Position numbers and translations under genes: made by a program. Below are positions 7,415-16,267 of a DNA stretch of 56,141 nt, piece after piece (position 1 is the first letter of the stretch; each line of letters starts with the position of its first letter). The stretch spans positions 1 through 56,141 of the forward strand of contig JAJXVT010000006.1 in NCBI GenBank assembly GCA_021781995.1. Reading direction: 5' to 3'. The notes beneath the pieces were generated by a model. It saw only the letters and a list, made by a program, of their open reading frames with translations. It had not been told where the DNA came from and did not search any database. The stretch is from a bacterium. Lineage in GTDB: Bacteria; Chlamydiota; Chlamydiia; Chlamydiales; SM23-39.

Positions 7415-9337
7415 TTATGGAGCGGTCGAATAAGGCGACATCAAGTCTTTGGTATCCCGCTCTTTTTCGACTTTAACAAGAAAATCAGAAATGTCAATCT
7501 CGCCATGCACAATATTATCGCGAGTGCGAAGCGCAGCTGTTCGATTTTCTACTTCTTTGTCCCCAACTGTGAGCATGTAATTTGTCTTTAGCAATTGCGC
7601 TGTTCGTACTTTTTTACCTACAGATTCGCTAGAATCATCGACATCGCACACAAATCCTTTAGCTTGGAATTTTTTTGCTACTTCTTTTGCATACGGAATA
7701 TGACGATCAGCGACTGTTAGAATGCGAATTTGATAAGGACTAATCCATAAGGGGAACTTTCCTCCGAAATGCTCAACTAAAATACCAAAAAATCTTTCAA
7801 TCGAACCAAATAGCGCTCTATGCAGCATAACGGGCCGCTTATGCGAACCGTCGCTGTCTACGTATTCGAGTTCGAATTTTTGAGGCAATGACATGTCGAG
7901 CTGAACAGTGCCGCACTGCCAATGTCTGCCAATTGCATCTCGAATGTGAATATCGATTTTAGGTCCGTAAAATGCCCCATCGCCCTCGTTAATTCTATAG
8001 GAATGACCCCAATCGTCTAAAGCGCCTTTGAGACCGTTGGTTGCATTTTCCCATTCCTCATCTGATCCAATTGTTTTTGATTTTTCGGGACGAGTGGATA
8101 ACTCGAGTCGATAAGGCAATCCGAAAGTCATGTAGATTTTATCGGCAAGTTTTAATATGTGATTGATTTCATCGCGAATTTGATCAGGACGCATGAACAT
8201 ATGAGCATCATCTTGATGGAAGCTGCGAACTCGGAATAGACCGTTTAGCGCTCCTGATGCTTCGAAACGATGAACGTGTCCAATTTCAGCTATTCGCAAA
8301 GGCAATTCTCGATAGCTGTGTGTAGCTGATTTGAAATACAGCATACATCCAGGGCAATTCATAGGCTTAATCGCATATTCTCGATCTTCGATTTCGGAAG
8401 TGTACATGTTTTCGCGATAATGAAACCAATGGCCAGAGCGTTCCCACAACTCTTTACTCATCATCATTGGCGTTTTGATTTCGATGTAACCACCTTCTAA
8501 TAGACATGAGCGTAAAAAATCAAGGAGCCTATTCCAGATGATCAGTCCTCTTGGGTGAATAAATGGCATCCCTGGAGCTTCTTCTTTAAAAGAATACAAA
8601 TCTAACGCTGCGCCAAGCAATTTATGGTCGCGTTTTTTTGCTTCTTCAAGCATGACTAAATATTCTTTGAGTCTTTTTTTATCAGGGTAGGAAATGGCGT
8701 AAATTCGCGTGAGCATTTCTCTACTGGAGTCACCTCGCCAATATGCTCCGGAAGTTTTTAAAATTTTAAAAGCTTTGATTTTCCCAAGGGAGGCCATGTG
8801 AGGTCCTCGACATAAATCTACAAATTCTCCTTGTCGATAGGCAGAAATGGAAGTGTCATCAAAACTATCAATCAATTCTTTTTTATAAGGATTATGAGAA
8901 AAAGCAGTTTTAGCCGCATCTTTGTCTGCAAACTCTATTCGCTCGGTTTTAAAACTTTCGCCCAGTATGATCTCGACCTCTTTTTCGATTTTTTCAAAAT
9001 CCTGGTCTGAGATAGTAAGGTTAGCGAAATCGTAATAAAATCCTTGTTCCAGAGGCGGCCCGATAGTGGGTTGAGCATCCGGCCATAATCGGAGGATGGC
9101 CTGAGCGAGCACGTGGGCTGAGGTATGCCAAAAAACTTCTTTTCCTAAAGGATCGTCAAAACCCCAAAACTGCACCTCATCGCCCTCCTTTAACGGAGTG
9201 GAGAAATCTTTTAGACGGCCATTGATGCTGACGGCGACGGCTTGCTCTGGGGCCGTTAGATGCAATTTTTCTGCTGCTTCTTTAGCAGAAACGGCTTCCG
9301 GAAACTCTACCAGCTTGTCTTTGACTTTGACTTTCAT
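7415..9337 (-). CDS. thrS: Threonyl-tRNA synthetase
   Basis: Charges tRNA-Thr and edits mis-charged serine. Domain order is an N-terminal TGS domain (about 1-62), the tRNA-SAD editing domain with HTSAHVLAQAI and GDSSREMLTRIYAISY, a class II catalytic core with the zinc cysteine in NCPGCMLYF and motif 3 around MLHRALFGSIERFFGILVEH, and the anticodon-binding domain beginning SPYQIRILTVADRHIPYAKE. I chose the ATG at 9337 (MKVKVKDKLVEFP) because AGGA lies 6 nt upstream. The frame stays open to an ATG at 9361, but TGS-domain homologues start near the later one. Confidence 0.96.
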   Translation of the reverse strand: MKVKVKDKLVEFPEAVSAKEAAEKLHLTAPEQAVAVSINGRLKDFSTPLKEGDEVQFWGFDDPLGKEVFWHTSAHVLAQAILRLWPDAQPTIGPPLEQGFYYDFANLTISDQDFEKIEKEVEIILGESFKTERIEFADKDAAKTAFSHNPYKKELIDSFDDTSISAYRQGEFVDLCRGPHMASLGKIKAFKILKTSGAYWRGDSSREMLTRIYAISYPDKKRLKEYLVMLEEAKKRDHKLLGAALDLYSFKEEAPGMPFIHPRGLIIWNRLLDFLRSCLLEGGYIEIKTPMMMSKELWERSGHWFHYRENMYTSEIEDREYAIKPMNCPGCMLYFKSATHSYRELPLRIAEIGHVHRFEASGALNGLFRVRSFHQDDAHMFMRPDQIRDEINHILKLADKIYMTFGLPYRLELSTRPEKSKTIGSDEEWENATNGLKGALDDWGHSYRINEGDGAFYGPKIDIHIRDAIGRHWQCGTVQLDMSLPQKFELEYVDSDGSHKRPVMLHRALFGSIERFFGILVEHFGGKFPLWISPYQIRILTVADRHIPYAKEVAKKFQAKGFVCDVDDSSESVGKKVRTAQLLKTNYMLTVGDKEVENRTAALRTRDNIVHGEIDISDFLVKVEKERDTKDLMSPYSTAP

Positions 9338-9387
9338 ATACGATCCTGAGTAAAAATGCAATTGTCCTCAAGAGTTTACACTATTGG

Positions 9388-9416
9388 GATATGGCATGTA
9401 AAGCAGCTTTACACAA
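9388..9416 (-). promoter_or_regulatory. Candidate thrS promoter with palindromic spacer
   Basis: On the minus strand TTGTGT (9411-9416) and CATATC (9388-9393) are 17 bp apart. The spacer is largely filled by the palindrome at 9397-9413, an arrangement typical of a repressor operator. The hexamers are only moderate, and an alternative -10 (AATAGT) lies downstream. Confidence 0.35.
9397..9413. repeat. 17-bp palindrome TGTAAAGCAGCTTTACA (intergenic copy)
   Basis: A perfect 8-bp inverted repeat with a one-base centre, between thrS and the orphan gene at 9430. Its 15-bp core recurs exactly inside recC (19428-19450, where the arms reach 11 bp) and inside gspE (42243-42257). Confidence 0.7.
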
Positions 9417-9429
9417 GCGAGTTTAGACA

Positions 9430-12081
9430 ATGGATTTTTGGACTGATGTGATCTCTTCTATTAAACGAGCTCCCACTTCGATTTTATTAGAATCTATGGA
9501 CTTTGCCCGCGCAGCAGAAATTTCGGCGTGGATGGACATGTGCCCAATTCAAGAACCGATTCGTTTTCGAGCGTGTTTTTTAGGACGTATGTTTGCAAAT
9601 GCTATTGTAGATGATGCGGGAAACTTGCAATTAGAGCGGGCAAAACATCTGTGGACGGAATTAGGTCAGAAGTTGTATTGGATTGGACCTAAAATGCAGG
9701 AAGATCATTGGATTTTAGATCATATTTATAGATCTCTTGGTCAACTAATTACTGACAAAGCGATTCAAAAAAAAGTGCGCAGTTTTGCTCCACCTTTATG
9801 CCACCCAGGCGCCGATGAGCTTGTGCGTCAAACTTTATGGCCGGATCAAATTCGTCGCATAGATACGGTTCATTTGTTAAAGGCCGTATTGACCGCTTGG
9901 TTTACTTGGTTAAGACAAATTACTGGATCGTGTTTCGCTACAGCGCCAGCTATACTAGTGCAGCAAGATCAGCCATTGCGTTTTTTTGATGATTTGCAAC
10001 AGCTATTAGCTTATGGGAAAATACGTCGTGTGATCGATGGCAAGGAATTTGCTGTTCCATTATGTCCTGCTGCCATTCATTCAGATTTATTGCGTTCCTT
10101 AGCACTGCCATCTTATCGAAATTCATTGCACGTGGCTCCTGGAGTAATAGCCGCTTTTTCGGCTGCTAAAATATTTACAAACGAACAAACTTTGGAGGAA
10201 AAGCAAAAAAAATTGCAAAACAGCTTTGCTGCTTTGACTTCACCTACTTTAAAGGAATTAATCGAGGATGTGACGCTGGCAGAATTAGGCTTGACCCGCC
10301 AACAAATAGATGAGGAGTCTAAACGTCAAAACTTTCAAATGGAAACCCTTTTTGCTCATCAATCTGCAGTACATTATCAACAACCCAACGAGCGGACTCG
10401 AAAAGTGGCAGAATGGAAAGAACGCATCTCTAGAGCATTTGATACCATTCAAGCCTTTGCTGATTGTCCGTTATTGCGAACCTGGGAGTCGGCCATTGCT
10501 TCGTTTAGCGATGTGAAAGCTGAATTTGGGCGTTGGAACTTGTTCGTGAGTCTTGGATTAGATGCTAATGATGTGACGGGAATCGGTGGGTTTTTATACC
10601 AGCATATTCATCGTCAATTGCAACAGATAAATCATAAGTTAGAAAAACTGCGTCATGATTACGAAGAAGCCTTTCGTGGTTCTCAGATGTATAGTAATAT
10701 GCTAACTCGCGCTACTAATGAGGCACAACGATATCAGATGAAAGCTGAGTGGAGTAATCATCAATATCGCATGGAGCGCATCAAAATTGAAGCGGACGAG
10801 TTGACGCATGCTGGGGAAGGATTGGCTTCTTTATTTGCGTATATGATCGAGTTTTATGATCGAAAATTACCCGAAGTTTTTCAGGAGATATTCGATCCTT
10901 CCTTGGCTAATATCCCTGCGCAAATGGTGGATGACAGCCCTGCTGGATTTCGTTTGGCCTATAAACGTGGCGGGACGGATATTTGGAGATTTATTTTTAA
11001 CCAAGAACAGTTTATTGAGGTGTTATCTGATTTTTTTGTTTCCGCTGAGCAAGAAATAATCGATATTAAGCCACAGCTCACACCATGGATTGGAGAATGT
11101 TCTACCGCTTTGATTCATTACATTCAATCTTCTGAATTTATTCAAGGAGCATTGCATCGGGCCTCGACTAATTCAATGATTAAAAGTAATTATAAACTAC
11201 CTTGGGAGTACATTTCAGGGGGTACAATGGATGCTTTACTCTTGTCTTACTGTGAAAGAAATCGGCCATTTACTACGTTGGAAGCCTCGGTGCGCAATTC
11301 TCAAGATTTATTGGAGTTTTTATTGAATTGTCGCAGTAAATCTACGCATGCCCCCTCTTTGTGTATAGCTTCTCCTACACATGCCTTTTTATTAGAACCG
11401 GGCTTAATCGCAGAAGACCCTAGCTTCCAGATCGAAGCGATGCGATTATTTTGGTCAAATCAAAAAGTGTCTGAAGAGCACGCTTTGTACTTATTGAATT
11501 TATATGCACAAAGATCTTCTGAGGAAATGCGTTATTTGTTTGTAAATAAATTAAAGTTTTTCACATTCCCTCTTTCAATACAAGAATTTCGTGATTTTTT
11601 AATTTATGAGCAAAAAGAATCTGAGGATGTTGTTGATTCGTTTTTACATGAATCTATTCCAGTGCTTTCGGGTGCTGACTGTGCTCATTTAGCTTCATTG
11701 ATAGCAGCCCCCTTAGGACAAATTGATTTTTCGGCTCAACTATTTTGGACGCCGAACGCTTTACGAGAAGCAATAAAGCAAGCGTACATTAAAAGCTTAT
11801 CTGGCCCCTTAACCTCTATTGATATCGACCATGTGATAGTAGATTTACTGAGAAAACATCAATGTTGTTTGCCTGAACCGGTATTTTTTGGTGATACGAA
11901 TTGGACTGCTGGTCATTTTGCTCTTGTGATAGATCCAAGTGGAGTATTAACGGTTGGGTGCTTTGAAAGAACTGCTCTATCTGGAATATATTTGCATTCT
12001 TGGTTTACAAACCAATGTGAAGGAAGATGGGTATGTTATAATAATCCAGATGAATATATCTATCGAAATTTAAAAATATAA
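9430..12081 (+). CDS. Large orphan protein with papain-like Cys and His motifs
   Basis: An 883-residue soluble protein of no family I can name. Two blocks recall papain-fold (clan CA) peptidases. RQITGSCFATAPA places Gln163 five residues before Cys168, like the oxyanion Gln and nucleophile of papain. NWTAGHFALVIDPSG places His829 at the start of a hydrophobic strand, as in the catalytic His strand. The two are about 660 residues apart, separated by a mostly helical region (about 380-460 is rich in charged heptads). No signal peptide is seen. It stands alone, divergent from thrS, and is followed by a large hairpin. A protease role is inference only. Confidence 0.75.
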   Translation: MDFWTDVISSIKRAPTSILLESMDFARAAEISAWMDMCPIQEPIRFRACFLGRMFANAIVDDAGNLQLERAKHLWTELGQKLYWIGPKMQEDHWILDHIYRSLGQLITDKAIQKKVRSFAPPLCHPGADELVRQTLWPDQIRRIDTVHLLKAVLTAWFTWLRQITGSCFATAPAILVQQDQPLRFFDDLQQLLAYGKIRRVIDGKEFAVPLCPAAIHSDLLRSLALPSYRNSLHVAPGVIAAFSAAKIFTNEQTLEEKQKKLQNSFAALTSPTLKELIEDVTLAELGLTRQQIDEESKRQNFQMETLFAHQSAVHYQQPNERTRKVAEWKERISRAFDTIQAFADCPLLRTWESAIASFSDVKAEFGRWNLFVSLGLDANDVTGIGGFLYQHIHRQLQQINHKLEKLRHDYEEAFRGSQMYSNMLTRATNEAQRYQMKAEWSNHQYRMERIKIEADELTHAGEGLASLFAYMIEFYDRKLPEVFQEIFDPSLANIPAQMVDDSPAGFRLAYKRGGTDIWRFIFNQEQFIEVLSDFFVSAEQEIIDIKPQLTPWIGECSTALIHYIQSSEFIQGALHRASTNSMIKSNYKLPWEYISGGTMDALLLSYCERNRPFTTLEASVRNSQDLLEFLLNCRSKSTHAPSLCIASPTHAFLLEPGLIAEDPSFQIEAMRLFWSNQKVSEEHALYLLNLYAQRSSEEMRYLFVNKLKFFTFPLSIQEFRDFLIYEQKESEDVVDSFLHESIPVLSGADCAHLASLIAAPLGQIDFSAQLFWTPNALREAIKQAYIKSLSGPLTSIDIDHVIVDLLRKHQCCLPEPVFFGDTNWTAGHFALVIDPSGVLTVGCFERTALSGIYLHSWFTNQCEGRWVCYNNPDEYIYRNLKI

Positions 12082-12121
12082 TAATAAAGCACTGTGGGGC
12101 GGTATATAGTACTTCCGATCC

Positions 12122-12192
12122 AAAGGCACCCAGCAGGCATTTTTAAGCTAAATCCAGTTCATTTAGCTTAAAAATGCCTGCTGGGTGCCTTT
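12122..12192. repeat. 31-bp perfect inverted repeat (hairpin), core of a longer imperfect palindrome
   Basis: The left arm 12122-12152 and right arm 12162-12192 are exact reverse complements separated by a 9-nt loop. The symmetry continues imperfectly outward (CTTCC/GGAAG, then TATA-TAG/CTATGTATA) to roughly 12103-12215. It could terminate transcription from the gene ending at 12081 on either strand, since each arm ends in AAA/TTT. However, it is far longer than a usual terminator and may be a small palindromic mobile repeat. Confidence 0.85.
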
Positions 12193-12327
12193 CAACTGGA
12201 AGCGCTATGTATAGGGTTTAATTTCTCGCAAATCTCAACTCTGGATGTGCTAGAGATATTATGCTGATAAATTGGAAATGGAATGCTTGCGCTATAAGGG
12301 AGTAATAATTTAGAGTTCAATTTGTAG

Positions 12328-14400
12328 ATGAAAAAGAAATTTGGCCTAGGTTTAATTGCTTTTTTTTGTTGGTTGTTGTGGATGGACGGAGAGAATGCCG
12401 ATCACACACAAAACAACGATCGCGCATCAATTGCGTTGTGGAGCTATGCTGTGAATTCATTGCGGTTGGTTCCTTCCGTGCCGTCTGACATGTTTTCTAA
12501 AATCATTGGTTCTTTAAAAGAAGCTGCGCCAGAACCAGCAGTTGTGGTTGTCGAGCTTCCCCGCAAAGAAGTATTGCCAGAAGTATGCGAAGCTTTAAAA
12601 GAGGCGGCTCCTGAACCAGCAGTTGTGGTTGTCGAGCTTCCTCGCAAAGAAGTATTGCCTGGAGTATGCGAAGCTTTAAAAGAAGCTGCGCCAGAGCCTG
12701 CAGTTGTGCAGCAGGCGCTTTTGCTTGAACCCGAAGTTTTGACTACAGATACTTTCGACTCCATAATGTTGCCTGAGGTTGCAAAAACTCAAGATACTAT
12801 GTCGAAAAGACTGGAATTTCAAGAACAAAAACCTCCAGAACCAGAGGTGCGTGGAGTGGTCCTTCTCGGACCTAAAGATGTTCTTTTAACAGATGCAGAA
12901 TTAAAAGAAGTTTGTCTTCTAGAGGTTAAGGATTTAACAGTTCCAGGAGGAATTAAGGCTTTGAGAAAACGCATCTATGAAAGATTTGTAGGCGAAACGC
13001 TGACTTCAGAGATGGTTTTTGCTCTGAAAGCTGATATACTTCGTTATTATGAAGAAGAAGATCGTCCTTTTGTAGAAGTACAAATTCCAAGTCAAGATAT
13101 AACCTCGGGAGTAGTGCAGTTTATTGTATCGGAGAGTCATGTTTCGGATATCGATATTGAGGGAGGACGTTACACTTCTGTATGTGATTTAAAAAGGTAT
13201 TTGTCGACTAATGTGAATGATGTTATTGATTTAGGACAGTTGCGTAAAAGTGTTAATTTCATGAATCGCAACCCATTTCGACGTGTAGACGTGGTTTATG
13301 GTCCAGGAGACCGTCCCTTGACAACAGATGTATCTTTGATTGTTGAAGATCGGCGCCCTACACGATTTTATACGGGTTTTGATAACACCGGTGTGGAAAC
13401 AACAGATCGGCAGCGGTTTTTTGCTGGAATTAATTGGATGTTTGGTTTTGATCATCTTTTTAATTATCAATTCACCTCTACGTATAAAATTACCCCGTTT
13501 CAAGCACACACCTTACAGTACACTTCCTTACTTCCTTGGTCGCATGTATTTACGGCCTACGGTGGTTATTCTAGAGTGCATGTGAGCCTTCCATGGCCGT
13601 CTAGCCGTAATGATGGAAGCAGTTATCAAGCCTCCTTTCGCTATACCATTCCTTTTCTTCCCGGCTCTCGATTTAGCCATGAATTTACGTTTGGAGGGGA
13701 TTATAAAAGAACTAATAACACGATTTTGTATAGCGAAACCTTTGAAAATATTGCTCAACCGGTCAATCTAACGCAAGTTATGGGTTCGTATGTCGGAGCT
13801 TGGGAAGGCAAAAATTACCGTCTGGATTTTGATATAGAATTATTTTGGTCTCCCGGGGAATGGATCACAGACCAATCGAATGCTGATTATAATCGCTTAC
13901 GACCAGAGGCAAAGCATCAATGGGTATATGGAAAAGGAGGGCTTAAGTATTTGCAGAAAATTGGAAATGATTGGTCTTTGATGTTGTGGAGTACGCTGCA
14001 GATCGCTTCTCAGAACTTGTTGCCAAGTGAGCAACTTGGTATTGGCGGCTATGATACTGTGAGAGGGTACGATGAACGGCAATTGAATTATGATGGAGGT
14101 ATTATCCTCAATGGAGAACTTCGCACTCCTTCTTTTCCCATATTGGGCCGCTGGTCAAAAAATATAGGGCGAGATGCTTTGCAATTTCTCGCTTTTTTGG
14201 ATTTCGGATATGGCCGTGATCATAATCGTATTCCAGGTAGTCCTACAGGCGACTATTTATTGGGAGCTGGACCTGGATTGCGCTACACTCTCAACCCCTG
14301 GCTGACCACCCGTTTAGATTGGGGAGTTAAGCTGCATCGCGAAGCTATATTTACCGGTGGCAATACAATGGTGCATTTTTCTTTAAATATGAATATTTAA
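12328..14400 (+). CDS. TpsB/FhaC-like two-partner secretion transporter (Omp85 superfamily)
   Basis: A 690-residue outer-membrane transporter. Its parts are an N-terminal signal or membrane segment (residues 4-18), a long low-complexity region with repeats (63-127), two POTRA-like domains (about 195-345), and a 16-strand-type barrel. The barrel carries the Omp85 L6 motif VRGYDERQLNYDGG at V578 and ends near VHFSLNMNI. Strand sequences such as FYTGFDNTGVETTDRQRFF are typical of ShlB/FhaC proteins, which export large TpsA proteins. No TpsA gene is adjacent; the neighbours are MOMP-like barrels. The usual ribosome site is absent, with only GGGAG about 28 nt upstream. Confidence 0.85.
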   Translation: MKKKFGLGLIAFFCWLLWMDGENADHTQNNDRASIALWSYAVNSLRLVPSVPSDMFSKIIGSLKEAAPEPAVVVVELPRKEVLPEVCEALKEAAPEPAVVVVELPRKEVLPGVCEALKEAAPEPAVVQQALLLEPEVLTTDTFDSIMLPEVAKTQDTMSKRLEFQEQKPPEPEVRGVVLLGPKDVLLTDAELKEVCLLEVKDLTVPGGIKALRKRIYERFVGETLTSEMVFALKADILRYYEEEDRPFVEVQIPSQDITSGVVQFIVSESHVSDIDIEGGRYTSVCDLKRYLSTNVNDVIDLGQLRKSVNFMNRNPFRRVDVVYGPGDRPLTTDVSLIVEDRRPTRFYTGFDNTGVETTDRQRFFAGINWMFGFDHLFNYQFTSTYKITPFQAHTLQYTSLLPWSHVFTAYGGYSRVHVSLPWPSSRNDGSSYQASFRYTIPFLPGSRFSHEFTFGGDYKRTNNTILYSETFENIAQPVNLTQVMGSYVGAWEGKNYRLDFDIELFWSPGEWITDQSNADYNRLRPEAKHQWVYGKGGLKYLQKIGNDWSLMLWSTLQIASQNLLPSEQLGIGGYDTVRGYDERQLNYDGGIILNGELRTPSFPILGRWSKNIGRDALQFLAFLDFGYGRDHNRIPGSPTGDYLLGAGPGLRYTLNPWLTTRLDWGVKLHREAIFTGGNTMVHFSLNMNI
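12514..12714 (+). repeat. Tandem 81-bp in-frame repeat, about 2.5 copies
   Basis: Two full units (12514-12594 and 12595-12675) and a partial third (from 12676) encode 27-residue repeats beginning LKEAAPEPAVVVVELPRKEV. They form an acidic, proline-rich linker in front of the POTRA domains. Near identity at DNA level suggests recent expansion. Confidence 0.9.
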
Positions 14401-14413
14401 GCTGCTTGGCTCT

Positions 14414-14660
14414 TTATTGTGCTTTTGCAGGGGATGCGCTGCTGCCCACGAGTATACCACAATTCACATTGACCTAGTCCTTAAAAACATAGCTGGATTC
14501 CTCTGATGCAAGAAACAGCGCTACAAAGGTATGCTGCAGCTATCTTGATGTCTTAAAGCAATACGAACGCGCCTTCTTTTGCAAAAAGCTGCGCATAAGC
14601 TTTTCTTATACCTTGTGTTGCACCAGTAATGAGCGCAACTTTATTGGTCAAACGAGTCAT
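14414..14660 (-). pseudogene. Short-chain dehydrogenase/reductase remnant, middle deleted
   Basis: From an ATG at 14660 the minus strand encodes MTRLTNKVALITGATQGIRK and a further 15 residues before a TAA (14553-14555). This is a clear SDR N-terminus with a damaged TGxxxGIG motif. Further down, 14414 to about 14510 encodes the SDR C-terminal strand: FLASEESSYV, then an in-frame TAG where Gln is usual, then VNVNCGILVGSSASPAKAQ and a stop. The central roughly 150 residues, including the catalytic Ser-Tyr-Lys, are missing. It fills the 330-base gap between the TpsB-like gene and the MOMP-like genes. Confidence 0.8.
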
Positions 14661-14670
14661 TTATTCTGAA

Positions 14671-14700
14671 TTGTACTTTGAAAATCTGTTTTTGTATATA
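14671..14700 (+). promoter_or_regulatory. Promoter for the MOMP-like pair
   Basis: TTGTAC (14671-14676) and TATATA (14695-14700) are separated by 18 bp. They lie about 30 nt before the ATG at 14731, which has a good AGGGAG ribosome site. Confidence 0.45.
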
Positions 14701-14730
14701 GTTTGCAAATGAACTTCAGGGAGATGTAGT

Positions 14731-15522
14731 ATGTCAATGCGAAAAATAGCGCTGATGGTCAGTTTGTGGACCTCCACTCTTTTTACAGCCCCTGTAGAAA
14801 ACCCATCTGCTCCGCGAATTATTCAGGAGGGATTTTTTATTTCAAAGGATTGTTGGGTTAATGTTCGCTGTGGTTATGAGGGAGATTTTGTTTCTGATGG
14901 CAGGTTCGAGCAGTGTGAGCAGGGAAGCGGTCGGGTCGATCGGTTTTCTCAAAATACAAATGCTGGAACGGTGACGGTGAGTTTGTTGGATCGACTTGAT
15001 ATATATGGTATTTTAGGATCGTCTAAGGCGTGTGCTGAGTGGCGTTTTTCGATCAACGGGAGTTCTAGTATCGCAGAGCTGGAAACCTTATATAATTTTC
15101 TTTGGGGTATCGGTGCTCGAGGAATTTTATGCGAATGGGGAGAGGCTGCGTTGGGACTTGGCGCCCGTTATGAAAGAGCTGATTATTCGAATTTATGGCT
15201 AACAATTGATGGATCGACCGTCCCTTCTTCGGGAACCTGCTTAGAGTGGCGCGTGTGGCAGATTGATTTAGATTTAGCTTACACAATTGATATTTTTGTA
15301 CCCTATATTGGCATTAAATATTCCAATGTACTAAGCTCTTTAGGTTTATTTAGTGTGCCAATTGCAGGAAATGGAGCTGATTCGAATCATTTTAAAAATC
15401 GCTCTCCTGTCGGTATTTTGGTTGGCTGTACGTTGAGTACTGGTAAGAAGTTTATGCTGAATGTAGAAGGGCGTCTGATAGATGAAGAGGCCGTAACAAT
15501 TTCAGGTGAAGTGCGGTTTTGA
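14731..15522 (+). CDS. Small MOMP-like outer-membrane barrel protein
   Basis: A 263-residue exported protein. After a signal peptide ending near LFTA, the mature start PVENPSAPRIIQEGFFISKD and the following VRCGYEGDFVSD strongly recall the mature N-terminus of chlamydial MOMP (PVGNPAEPSLMIDG... and VGYYGDFVFD). Amphipathic strands continue to a C-terminal EVRF, the terminal Phe expected of BAM substrates. It has a few cysteines (for example in KDCW, VRCGYE and FEQCEQG) that could join disulfide networks. It is shorter than MOMP, similar in size to the Pom porins reported for Protochlamydia, but I cannot assign it to one. AGGGAG is 7 nt before the start. Confidence 0.75.
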   Translation: MSMRKIALMVSLWTSTLFTAPVENPSAPRIIQEGFFISKDCWVNVRCGYEGDFVSDGRFEQCEQGSGRVDRFSQNTNAGTVTVSLLDRLDIYGILGSSKACAEWRFSINGSSSIAELETLYNFLWGIGARGILCEWGEAALGLGARYERADYSNLWLTIDGSTVPSSGTCLEWRVWQIDLDLAYTIDIFVPYIGIKYSNVLSSLGLFSVPIAGNGADSNHFKNRSPVGILVGCTLSTGKKFMLNVEGRLIDEEAVTISGEVRF

Positions 15523-16265
15523 TTCGTTACTTTATTGGTTTGCTTTTATCTGTGTGCACGATCCCTTTGTTGGGAGCTCCGATCGGAAATCCTGCCTCAT
15601 CTGCAATTTTACAAGAAGGACTGTTTATTCCAGATACTGCGTGGTCTCAGCCTCGAGTAGCATACATTGTCGATCTTCTTGGTAGACAATGGTTAACTGG
15701 ATCTCATGTTCGAAAAATCTCTGCTCAGGGGACCTCTTCTTTTGGCTCTGTTTGCTGGTCTATTCAAGAGCGCTTTGACTTGTCAGTGGTTGCCGGTTTT
15801 GGAGCTAAAACAATTCGATACTCGCAAAATGGGCTGCATTATCGAGCACATTTTTCTCCAGGTTTGATGTGGTATGGTGAAGTTAAATTGATTTTGTTTG
15901 AAGTTCAAGATACTGCCGTCAGCAGTTTTGCAGAAGTTGGTGGTTGGAGTGTGTTGACAGGAGATGTTTTTGCGGATCAGCAGTTAGTCGATTCTCAAGC
16001 GCGTCTGCTCATGCGATTTTGGGAAGCGGGAGCAGCTATAAGCCATAAGTGGGGGTGGTTTAATGGCTATGGCGGTGTTATCGCAATGAGGTCTAGATGG
16101 AAAATGGACCATATATTTTCCGGTCATTATTTATTTAAACAACAAAATCCCGTAGGCTTGTTAGTCGGAATTACGTTATCTAATAGTTCAAAAGCTGCTA
16201 TTAATTTTGAATGGAGAGGATTTTCGGAAAACGCTTCCTCGATTGCTGCAGAAGTCCGCTTTTGA
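15519..16265 (+). CDS. Second small MOMP-like outer-membrane barrel protein (paralogue)
   Basis: A 248-residue paralogue of the preceding gene. It has a signal peptide, then APIGNPASSAILQEGLFIPD, a barrel body, and again a C-terminal EVRF. The only plausible start is TTG at 15519, overlapping the upstream stop (TTGA), so translation is probably coupled. AGGTG lies about 10 nt upstream. The penultimate block NPVGLLVGITLSNSSKAAIN matches the upstream paralogue (SPVGILVGCTLSTGKKFMLN), which shows tandem duplication followed by divergence. It lacks most of the paralogue's cysteines. Confidence 0.72.
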   Translation: MIRYFIGLLLSVCTIPLLGAPIGNPASSAILQEGLFIPDTAWSQPRVAYIVDLLGRQWLTGSHVRKISAQGTSSFGSVCWSIQERFDLSVVAGFGAKTIRYSQNGLHYRAHFSPGLMWYGEVKLILFEVQDTAVSSFAEVGGWSVLTGDVFADQQLVDSQARLLMRFWEAGAAISHKWGWFNGYGGVIAMRSRWKMDHIFSGHYLFKQQNPVGLLVGITLSNSSKAAINFEWRGFSENASSIAAEVRF

Positions 16266-16267
16266 TT

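Noticed and set aside
12444-12764. 106-residue minus-strand frame opposite the TpsB repeats
   Set aside because: Low-complexity Ser/Thr/Gly product caused by the tandem repeat on the other strand; no start signals.
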